NCBI RefSeq assembly: GCF_950295315.1
Contig: NC_080170.1
Location: 96,810,477-96,874,476 of the forward strand
Length of the DNA: 64,000 bases
DNA from: Erinaceus europaeus
Lineage: Eukaryota; Chordata; Mammalia; Eulipotyphla; Erinaceidae
Reading direction: 5' to 3'
Below are positions 36,708 to 46,142 of this stretch, piece by piece. Position 1 is the stretch's first letter, and every line of letters starts with the position of its first letter. Position numbers and translations under genes: made by a program. The notes below the pieces were generated by a model. That model was not told where the DNA came from, searched no databases, and worked only from the letters and a program-made list of their open reading frames with translations.

Positions 36708-37092
36708 TAAAAAAATTTTATTTATAAAAATTAAACATTGACAAAAAACATAGGATAAGAGGGGTACAACTCCACACAGTTCCCACCACCAGAATTTTGT
36801 ATCCCATCTCCTCCTCTGATAGCTTTCCTATTCTTTATCCCTCTAAGAGTTTGGACCTAGGGTCATTATGGGGTGCAGGAGGTGGAAGGTCTGGCTTCTG
36901 TAGCTGCTTCCCCACTGAACATGGGTGTTGACAGGTCGATCCATACTCCCAGTCTGTCTTTCTCTTTCCCTAGTGGGGCAGGGCTCTTGGGAAGCGGGGC
37001 TCCAGGACACGTAGGTGGGGTCCTCTGCCCAGGGAAGTCTGGTTGGCATCATGGTAGCATCTGGAGCCAGGTGGTTGAAAAGAGAGTTAATT
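36708..37092 (-). mobile_element. L1 3'-UTR fragment (older tail type)
   Basis: Tail TTTTATTTATAAAAATTAAAC, conserved block to GAAAAGAGAGTTAA, then stops. Lies 75 bp from the previous L1 copy in the same orientation. Confidence 0.88.
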
Positions 37093-37918
37093 TTTGCTTT
37101 TTACTATACACAGTTGAGTTTATCACTTTTAATGAGTGGATGTAAATGGAGGAATCATTGTTTGATAGTTCCAACATCTATTGCATATAATCAGCTAGGC
37201 TTGACCCATTTCTTTTTTTCTTGAGAATGTGATTTTCTTATTTTTGTTTAAATTGATTATTTTTATTATTGGTTTAGATTGCTTATGTTCAGTAATTTGT
37301 ACTGGACCCAAAACATTGTCAACACTTCAGTTCAGACATTTTGAGTTCTGTTACTTTTCTTTGTGTTGTTTCTTCTATTTTAGTGGATAAATTTTCTGAG
37401 CTGAAACTACCAATATGTTCCTTAGTCAGCAGTTTCCTTCTATTTGGCCATTGCCTCTCATGCATACATACATATGTTTAGTGTTCAAAGCTATAGGGTA
37501 AATAAACGTAGGTAATCACTATTTTACTCATTCTCTTCTGAGGTTCCTATAATTAACTTTCACAATACACAATCTTCAGATGTCTAATCTCTCAACCCAA
37601 ATGAAGATTACATTTCCAGGTGTTCCCTACAAACACTGCTCACCACATGAGTGGCCCTTACCATTAGACAAAAGCCATGCCAAGAGAGATCTACTTTAGA
37701 CTTTCCTCTTTCCTAACATCATAAACTTCCCATCAAAATGTTTACTTCTGTTCACTCTCCTTTGTATAGTTGTACTTACAGAATATTACCTTTTTATTTG
37801 AGCTAGGTTTTGCAGGAGTTATCATCAAGTTGGATCTTAATCTATGTCCATTTGGACAGATTTAGTCATAAATCGCCATCATTATGACAACTGGAAAACA
37901 CTTGTTTAAAATATATTT
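37093..37918. other. Unique DNA
   Basis: No feature supported. Confidence 0.5.
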
Positions 37919-37920
37919 GC

Positions 37921-38205
37921 GGGGAGTCGGGTTGTAGGGCAGCGGGTTAAGCACAGGTGGCGCAAAGCACAAGGACCGGCATAAGGATCCCGGTTCGAAC
38001 CCCGGCTCCCCACCTGCAGGGGAGTCGCTTCACAGGCGGTAAAGCAGGTCTGCAGGTGTCTATCTTCCTCTCCTCCTCTCTGTCTTCCCCTCCTCTCTCC
38101 ATTTCTCTCTGTCCTATCCAACAATGACAACAACAATAATAACTACAACAATAAAACAACAAGGGCAACAAAAGGGAATAAATAAATAAAATTTTAAAAA
38201 ATTTA
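37921..38205 (+). mobile_element. SINE, family B (well preserved)
   Basis: GGGGAGTCGGGTTGTAGGGC head, CGGTTCGAACCCCGGCTCC (near-perfect B box), body, AACAATAATAACTACAACAA and AAATAAATAAAATTTT tail. Flanking TATATTTGC at about 37912-37920 and 38229-38237. Confidence 0.9.
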
Positions 38206-38329
38206 AAAAATTAAAAATATATATATATATATATTTGCTTCAGAAAGGCTGTAGAATAAAATTGCCAGCTTACTTCAAAACTCATAATTAATAATCTTGT
38301 TTTGGTGACTTTATTCTCAATAAGAGCTT

Positions 38330-38656
38330 TTGTGGTTCACTTTCTAACAGAGTCCCATAACATAGATATACACCAGTCTTTGTGAGAGAGAGCTTATGTT
38401 CACACATATCCATAAACTACTGCAAAATATATACCTGAAAGCAGTACACTAGAGTTTGCAGTGAGTACCTCCCTAACACTTCCTCTCCACTATTCCAAGC
38501 TTTGGATCCATGATTGCTCAACAATTTGTTTGGCTTTGTATGTTAACTCTCTTTTCAATCACCAGGTTCAGGATGCCACCAGGATGCTGGCCAGGCTTCC
38601 CTGGATTGAAGACCCCACCAATATGTCCTGGAGCTCAGCTTCCCCAGAGACACAAC
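38330..38656 (+). mobile_element. L1 3' UTR, part upstream of Vingi copy 2
   Basis: Plus-strand 3' UTR running from CACTTTCTAACAGAGTCCCA to CTTCCCCAGAGACACAAC. It continues at 39861 after the Vingi insertion. Confidence 0.88.
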
Positions 38657-39847
38657 CTATATCGTTTCTTCTCCAAAACAGAAGATTCCGGGTGTATCTG
38701 GGTGACAAGTCTAGCAGATGGAGACTTCTCTCAAGTGGACTCCCCCAGGGCTCTGTTCTGGCTCCTACGCTATTTAATATTTACATCAATGACCTCCCAG
38801 AAACTTCTTTAAGGAAGTTCATCTATGCCAATGTCATCTGCTGTGCAACTCAGGCATCCAAGTTTGACATCCTCGAGGAAACACTCACGAAAGACATGTC
38901 TCTGATATCTGATTACTGTAAAAAATGGCGACTAACCCCTAGCACTGCATAAATGGTATCATCTGTTTTCCATCTACACCATGCCTCAGCCTCGCGTGAG
39001 CTTAATGTGCAGCTTGGCGATACAAGAATCCGGCATGAAGCCCAGCCAGTCTATCTTGGTGTTACTCTCGATCGCACTCTGTCATTTCACAAACATCTCA
39101 TAAAAACTGCAGCAAAGGTGGGCGCGAGGAATAACATCATTGCAAGACTGGCCAGCTCTTCATGGGGCGCGAGCGCTTCCACACTACGATCATCATCTCT
39201 GGCATTATGTTATTCCACTGCAGAATACTGTGCCCCAGTATGGTTCCGTAGCCTCATGTCCACTTGGTCGATTCCAAGTTATATTCCTCCATGAGGATAA
39301 TTTCTGGAACCATCCGTTCCACCCCGGTTCCATGGCTGCCAGTTCTTAGCAACATCGCCCCACCAGATATTCGTCAGGATGCGGCATCATCTAAGTTCAT
39401 TTCCCACGTCTACGCTCGACCGGACCTGCCAATGTACACGGATATCTTTGCCCACCCTGTCCAACACTTGACGTCTCGTCACCCAATCTGGTCCCCTACG
39501 CCTACACTGAACTTCTCTGTTCCAGACTCTTGGAAACAGAGTTGGCAGTCAGCTGAGGAAAAAAACAAACACCTCATCACAGACCCCTGCAAGCGTCAAC
39601 CCGGCTTTGACCTAGCACGTTATGATTGGGCCCTCCTCAATCGCTATCGAACAGGCCATGGCCGGTGCACCGCTATGTTCCATAGCTGGGGAGCCAGAGA
39701 TGACCCGAACTGCCCCTGCGGCTACAGACAGACTATGACCCACATAGTCAACGACTGCCACCTCTCCAGATTTAAAGGAGGTCTCGAAACTTTACATCAG
39801 GCTCAACCTGACACTGTTGACTGGCTATGAAAGAAGGGCAAACGCTA
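38657..39847 (+). pseudogene. Vingi RT C-terminal part, broken (copy 2)
   Basis: Encodes from FLLQNRRFRV onward: SGLPQGSVLAPTLFNIYIND, the catalytic box as YANV (copy 3 has YADD), and CPCGYRQTMTHIVNDC near the C-terminus. Breaks: TAA at 38950-38952 (copy 3 has AAA), a one-base loss near 39252 in the run that is CCCCC in copies 1 and 3, and TGA at 39829-39831 (copy 3 has CGG). At the site where copies 1 and 3 carry TAG, this copy has the sense codon TAC. Confidence 0.85.
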
Positions 39848-39860
39848 GAAGAAGAAGAAG
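38657..39860 (+). mobile_element. Vingi-like retrotransposon, copy 2 (5'-truncated)
   Basis: Starts at CTATATCGTTTCTTCTCC, inside the RT domain, and ends CGCTAGAAGAAGAAGAAG. It splits an L1 3' UTR. Comparing the flanks with intact L1 copies, a few bases of CCTACTAG are missing and there is no duplication, so the junction looks like a small target deletion, unlike copy 1. Confidence 0.85.
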
Positions 39861-40135
39861 GGAAAGAGAGAGGCAGACTGGGAGTATGGACCGACCAGTC
39901 AACGCCCATGTTCAGCGGGGAAGCAATTACAGAAGGCAGACCTTCTACCTTCTGCAACCCTCAATGACCCTGGGTCCATGCTCCCAGAGGGATAGAGAAT
40001 GGGAAAGCTATCAGGGGAGGGGGTGGGTTATGGAGATTGGGTGGTGGGAATTGTGTGGAGTTGTACCCCTCCTACCTTATGGTTTTGTTCATTAATCCTT
40101 TCTTAAATAAAAAATTAAAAAAATAAAATAAATCA
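39861..40135 (+). mobile_element. L1 3' UTR end, part downstream of Vingi copy 2
   Basis: Continues GGAAAGAGAGAGGCAGACTG to the L1 3' end at TTAATCCTTTCTTAAATAAA and an A-rich tail. Same element as 38330-38656. Confidence 0.88.
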
Positions 40136-40382
40136 AATCAAATAATAAAATACTAACAACAAAATAATTCTATGAATAAGTTTTAATTGCAGTTAACTTT
40201 TTTACATGGGTAAAAAATGTATAACCTGACATGATTCATTACACGTTTTAAAATTTGATACTATTAAACATGCTTTTATTTAACAACCTAAAGATTAGTA
40301 ACCTATAATAACAATTAACTGCTACTGCATTTGCAGATGATCTTCAATGTTACTTTTCTGTAAATTCTTGTACTAAATAGGA

Positions 40383-40462
40383 TACGCAACTCTGGTAGTG
40401 GGAATTGTGTGGAATTGCACCCCTATTATACTATGGTCATGTCAATATTTTTTTATTTTAGA
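40383..40462 (+). mobile_element. Very short L1 3' end
   Basis: About 80 bp matching the last part of the L1 3' UTR: AACTCTGGTAGTGGGAATTG to TATTATACTATGGTCATGTC. Confidence 0.7.
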
Positions 40463-41502
40463 AATAATTGTCTTTAAAATTTTGTACAAAAAATAGTGTA
40501 ACCCTGCTAAAAGAAAATTTTGCATTTACATTATTCCTCCATTTCATTTATTAAGTTAAAAAGTAACAAAGTATGAGTGCAACAGTCTGTATTGTTCTAC
40601 TGTAGCATCCTTTCCAATATACAGTCTTTATATTAAATACTCGTCTTGATCTTTATAGAGAGGAAGAAATAAAAGTGTAATTCAGTCACTCAACAATAAT
40701 ATATCTAAGAATGTAAAATAATTTTTTTTAAAGTATCCCCTATTGACTTTTATAGCTATCAATTCAGTACCATCACTGGGAAAACCCGTTTCAGAGCCCT
40801 TAAAAAGTGCAATTACCTTCTGTTTTACAAATTAAAAACAAGAGTAAAGATCAAAAATGTTCAGAATGTGAAAATAGCTGCTTAATTAGACCATGAATTA
40901 AACTTAGATTATTATCAGTTTTGCCACCTTTTGTCCTCAGGCAGTCATTATCTTGCCCCAGGGATAACATCTTTTCTGATGTCAAATACCATAGCCATAG
41001 ATCTAAGTCTTTGAAATTCGTATGTGTGCACTCAGTCAGAGAATTTTTTTTTGCCTCACTACCACCCTTGTAAATATTATACATATTGTTGAATGTGACA
41101 ATATTGAGTTCTCATTGATACTTTGTTAGCACATTTTAAAACTCTGTTGAACTAGTGTCGTTTGTTTTCAGTTTGGGAAACTTACAAAAATAATTTATTA
41201 TGAAAATTCTTTTGGATAGCTTTTGGTGCACAATGTACATATTTTCGTTATGTATACCTATATGAACCTATATCAATGTATTATGTCCTGCAATTTAAAA
41301 AAATATTTCACCAGGTTACATTCTCAAGTATAGTTGTTGAGAATTTTTGGAAACATATTTTTACTATATCATATTGAGCATTTTCTATGGCATAAAGCTA
41401 GGAATCAAGATTGATTGACTGATTTTCATTTTTATATTTTTAATTTATGTTATTTATTGTTTTCACCAGACCACTATTAAACTCTGAGTTATCGTAGTGT
41501 GG
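40463..41502. other. Unique A/T-rich DNA
   Basis: No feature supported. Forms the left flank of Vingi copy 3, and I see no match to it on the right side of that copy. Confidence 0.5.
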
Positions 41503-44500
41503 TTCTTCTTCTTCTAGCGTTTGCCCTTCTTCCGTAGCCAGTCAACAGCATCAGGTTGAGCCTGATGTAAAGTTTCAAGACCTCCTTTGAATCTGGAGAG
41601 GTGGCAGTTGTTGACTATGTGGGTCATAGTCTGTCTGTAGCCGCAGGGGCAGTTCAGGTCATCTCTGGCTCCCCAGCGATGGAACATAGCGGCGCACCAG
41701 CCATGGCCAGTTCGATAGCGATTAAGGAGGGCCCAATCATAACGTGGTAGGTCAAAGCCGGGTTGACGCTTGCAGGGGTCTGTGATGAGGTGTTTGTTCT
41801 TTACCTCAGCTAACTGCCAGCTCTGTTTCCAAGAGACTGGAACAGAGAAGTTCAGTGTAGGCGTAGGGGACCAGATTGGGTGACGAGACGTCAAGCGTTG
41901 AACAGGGTGGGTGAAGATATCCGCGTATATTGGCAGGTCTGGTTGAGCATAGACATGGGAAATGAACTTAGATGATGCCGCATCCCGACGAATATCTGGT
42001 GGGGCGATTTTGCTAAGAACTGGCAGCCATGGAACCGGGGTGGAACGGATGGTTCCAGAAATTATCCTCATGGAGGAATATAATTTGGAATCGACCAAGT
42101 GGACATGGGGGCTACGGAACCATACTGGGGCACACTATTCTGCAGTGGAATAGCATAATGCCAGAGATGATGATCGTAGTGTGGAAGCGCTCGCGCCCCA
42201 TGAAGAGCTGGCCAGTCTTGCAATGATGTTATTCCTCGCGCCCACCTTTGCTGCAGTTTTTATGAGATGTTCGTGAAATGACAGAGTGCGATCGAGAGAA
42301 ACACCAAGATAGACTGGCTGGGCTTCATGCCGAATTCTCGTATCGCCAAGCTGCACATTAAGCTCACGCGAGGCTGAGGTATGGTGTAGATGGAAAACAG
42401 ATGATACCGTTTTTGCAGTGCTAGGGATTAGTCACCATTTTTTACAGTAATCAGATATCAGAGACATGTCTTTCGTGAGTGTTTCCTCAAGGATGTCGAA
42501 CTTGGATGCCTGAGTTGCACAGCAGATGTCATCGGCATAGATGAACTTCCTTAAAGAAGTTTCTGGGAGGTCATTGATGTAAATATTAAATAGCGTAGGA
42601 GCCAGAACAGAGCCCTGAGGGAGTCCACTTGAGACAAGTCTCCATCTGCTAGACTTGTCACCCAGATGCACCCGGAATCTTCTGTTTTGGAGAAGAAACG
42701 ATATAGTGTTGGCCACCCATGGAGGCAGGCATCTTGAGATCTTGACTAGGAGACCACGGTGCCAGACAGTGTTATAGTCTGCTGTGAGATCAACAAAGAC
42801 AGCACCTGTCTTTAAATTCTTCTGGAATCCATTTTCAATGTAAGTTGAGAGGACCAGGACTTGTTCACAGGTAGATCTTCCTGGGCGGAAACCAGCTTGG
42901 GCGGGAGATAGGAATTTCTCTGTAAGAGGAGAAATTCGTGACAGAAGCAGCCTCTCAAGGAGCTTGTAACACACGGAGAGGAGAGAAATTGGTCTATAGC
43001 TGGCGGCCAGTGTTGGGTCTTTCTTTGATTTCAAAACTGCTATTATCTTGGCACGATGCCAAATTTTGGGCATAGATTTGGATTCCAAGATGTGGGACAG
43101 GAATGTAATGAGCCACTTCTTTACCACGGGACCCAAGTTAAGAATGAGTTCTGGGGTGATGTTATCATAGCCAGCAGCTGTTCCTGGTTTAACCCTCTTC
43201 AAAGCATCTTCCAGTTCAGACAGTGTAAAAGGAGAGAGTTTTGGAAATGGACAAGATAAACGGAAGTGGGATGACCACTCATGGGAAATTTCTCTTTTCC
43301 AGACTGGGTCAATCTTAGCACGTCCAACTTGAGTTAGGTGACTGGCCACTGAATTTGGAGATACGGGAGGATGGGAGATGGGAGAGAGTTGGCTACTGGC
43401 ACCCAGACTATGAAGAAGCTTCCAGGCCTTCCTACTTAAGTGGGTGAAGTTCTGACTTTCCATGAGTTGTTGCCAGTGGGCTTGGCATGCTGCATCCAGG
43501 GAGGCAATGAGATGGTCGGCCACATCTGGGTCACCCGACTCATCATACCACTTTAATACTTGCTCACATTCAGCATCAAGACAAGGCGTATAGTTATCAC
43601 GTCTCCCAGGAGGAATAGCTTGGGAAGCTGCTTTGAAGATGGCTTGGTGGAAGCGCCTGTAGGAATCTTCAGAGGGGATAGAGTTAATTGGAATTGCAGG
43701 AATAGATTTGTTGGTAAGGTCAGTGAACAGACGCCAGTTTGCTTTCCGAAAGATCCATCTTAGTTTCTCCAAGCACAGAATCAGTGGGAGCTGGAGACCA
43801 ATGTGGATGATAGCTGGGCAGTGATGACTGTGCGGGAAGTCCTTGAGAACTTGTCTTGTAGCGGGAAAGGCTTGGCCGTTGACTGTGCTAATCCAGCACA
43901 GGTCGGGTGATGAGTCTTTATTCCATCTAGCACTGTGAAAAGAGCCTGGCTGTTTGGGATCGTATAATAGGGAGAGGTCATTCGCTGAAGCCCAGTCGGC
44001 TAAGATAGAGCTGTCAGCACGAGTGGAGGAATATCCCCAGTCTTGGTGATGACTATTAAAGTGTCCAACATAAACAGCTGGGTGATTCAGGCTAAGCAGG
44101 ACCTCTTTATCCCATGAGGCACTGGGAGGCTTATATACGTTGACGAGCTGAATAGTTCCAATAGTAATTGAGTCGTAGAAGGTCAAAGAGGCCGTATGGT
44201 AAACGTCTGTAAGATACGATTTGGCATAGATGGCTCGGCCGTGTTTAGGATGGAGATTATAGTATATTAAATCGAATCCACTGATGGTGAATCGAGCAGC
44301 TTCATCGACTGCTATATGTGTTTCTTGTAGGCAAATGACATCTGCCTGATGCTGTATCGCCAATTGACCAATAAGAATGCGTTTGGCAAAGGACAGCCCC
44401 TCAACATTAAGTTGGAGGACTCGAAGAGCAGGACCAACAGCTTGAAAGCTGTCAGGAGCTGCTTGTTGCTGGCTTTGAAAGTGACTGGGATCCATGTGGA

Positions 44501-44515
44501 TTCAGTTGGCTAGGA
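41503..44515 (-). mobile_element. Vingi-like retrotransposon, copy 3 (near full length)
   Basis: The longest copy, about 3.0 kb, minus strand. The 3' end is TAG followed by a GAA tail (seen as TTCTTCTTCTTCTA at 41503-41516). The 5' limit is uncertain, between 44496 and about 44600, where retroviral sequence starts. No target-site duplication is visible. With copy 2 it forms an inverted pair about 1.6 kb apart. Confidence 0.87.
41514..44495 (-). pseudogene. Vingi EN-RT polyprotein, near-intact (copy 3)
   Basis: One frame of 993 codons, broken only by TGA at 42432-42434 (probably a CGA codon changed by CpG decay) and TAG at 42135-42137. N-terminal endonuclease of the AP family: LQLNVEGL, CLQETHI, NVYKPP, VGHFN (GDFN expected) and FPHSHHCPAI (SDH expected). 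RT follows with PISLLSVCYKLLERLLLSRI, AGFRPGRST, FVDLTADYNTV, SGLPQGSVLAPTLFN and an intact YADD. A C-terminal C-x-C-x6-H-x4-C motif (CPCGYRQTMTHIVNNC) resembles the zinc motif after RT in this group. No RNase H and no separate ORF1 are seen. The ATG at 44495 is the first Met and precedes the endonuclease directly. Confidence 0.87.
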
Positions 44516-44703
44516 AGGATCGTCAGTTTCCCCAATTAATGGGTACTCACGGGATGCACCACAGGAAGGTCAATCCAATGCATCCCTGCTGATACGTCAT
44601 CATTAAGAGACCTAGTGGCTGAGATACGGGAGTTAAAGGATATTTTTTCAGCATTTATGGGCTTTAAACCATCTGCAGTCCACCCCGAGAGCTCAGTCCC
44701 CAT

Positions 44704-46112
44704 AGAGTTCAGTTTCCCCTGTAGCCATTACGGCAACTTCCACTTCTGTAATTCTTTCCCCCGCATCATCAGACCAAGTCCACACCTTCCCAGTAAACGT
44801 GGCCCCTTCTAAACAAAACCCTCAGCCGTGGCAGCCATACTCCTCTAAACAGCTTGGAGCACTCAGGCAATCAGTCAGGGAGGACGGGTGGCATGCTCCA
44901 TGGATCAAGTCTATTTTAAGGAGTTTTTACCACCATCTTAACACGCTGCAGGATTGGAAGGACATGGCTCATGCTGCACTTCCAGACCCCCTCTACCTAC
45001 AGTGGAAGGCATGCTTCCGTGATGAGTGCTCTAGACAGTCGCAGGAAAATAGTAACAAACAGGTAGAATGGGATTCTGATGCTTTGTTTGGAGAAGGAGC
45101 TTATGAATCTGGAGCTCAGCAGGCAGAAGCCAGGTTTCCAACCAGTTATTTTGAACAGGTACGCATCTGCGCAACACAAGCATGGAAAAGGGTGACCCCA
45201 CCCAATGTAGATTCGTCAGTTCCCATTAACACTCTTCACCAAGGCACTGATGAATCATTAGCGAGCTTCATCTCAAGGGTGAAGACAAGCTTAGAGAGAA
45301 AGGTTTATAATCCTGACGTCCGCTCACTACTCCTGCGCTCTATTGTCTGGGAAGGCATGATACCACAATTCCATCAGGCATGCATTAATCTTAAACACCT
45401 ACACCCAGATAATCGGATTTTAGCAACACAGGAACTTACATCAGGTAATTATGGGGCACCCGCTACAACACAGGTTTATGCAGTTACCACACGTAATCAC
45501 AACGGGGCCTGCTTTCAGTGCAATCGCCAAGGACATTGGCATAACCAATGTCCTGATAAGCTGCGACCATGCCTCCAGTCAGAGCAACCCTGCTTTCAGT
45601 CAGGGAGCCAGAGGCCACGTACTGTTTGTCTAAGATGTCGTAAGGGTTTTATTGGAAGAGATTGTTGGTCCCAATTTCATAAAGATGGTTCACCCCTGAA
45701 TGGTACAAATTCGGGGCCTGAGATTTTGTGGACCACTCCTGTTTTAGAACAGGGTCACCCTTCTATGTCAGTAAAGACTGGCAATATTCCTTTTAAATTT
45801 TTTATTGACATGGGGGCAGAAAAGACGATTTTAAGGCAAGAAGAGTTTCCCCAAGATTGGGAACTTATCCCTGGACCCAGTATACATGGAGTAGGAGGGG
45901 TGACCCAATCATTTCATACACGAGACTCACTCATGTGGGAAGACCCGGAAGGTTCTGCCGGACACTTCCGCCCTTTGGTAGCTGATATTAGCACCAACCT
46001 ACTGGGCAGGGATATTCTGGAATGTCTTGATGTTAGGATATCCACAGATGCCTCTGCAGAGCGTAACACTTGTTCCCGCGAGACCAGGTCTAGTCAGCAC
46101 CCCCAATACTAA
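44704..46112 (+). pseudogene. ERV gag-protease reading frame (CA, NC, PR)
   Basis: An open frame of about 470 codons with no good ATG at its start; the preceding gag part lies in another frame (about 44612-44810), so it is a remnant. Capsid occupies roughly the first half. The nucleocapsid has one intact zinc knuckle CFQCNRQGHWHNQC (C-x2-C-x4-H-x4-C) and a second degenerate one, CLRCRKGFIGRDC, with Ile for His. The protease follows with FFIDMGAEKTIL (DMGA where DTGA is expected, a likely CpG change), a flap GVGGVTQS and LLGRDILECLDV. Gag and protease share one frame with no shift site, and no dUTPase domain lies between them, which is unusual for betaretroviruses. Confidence 0.85.
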
Positions 46113-46142
46113 ATGCCACTGTTCGTAGCCAAACACCCCACT

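Noticed and set aside
44615..44812. 65-codon frame upstream of gag
   Set aside because: Probably part of the broken gag precursor in another frame; no independent gene supported.
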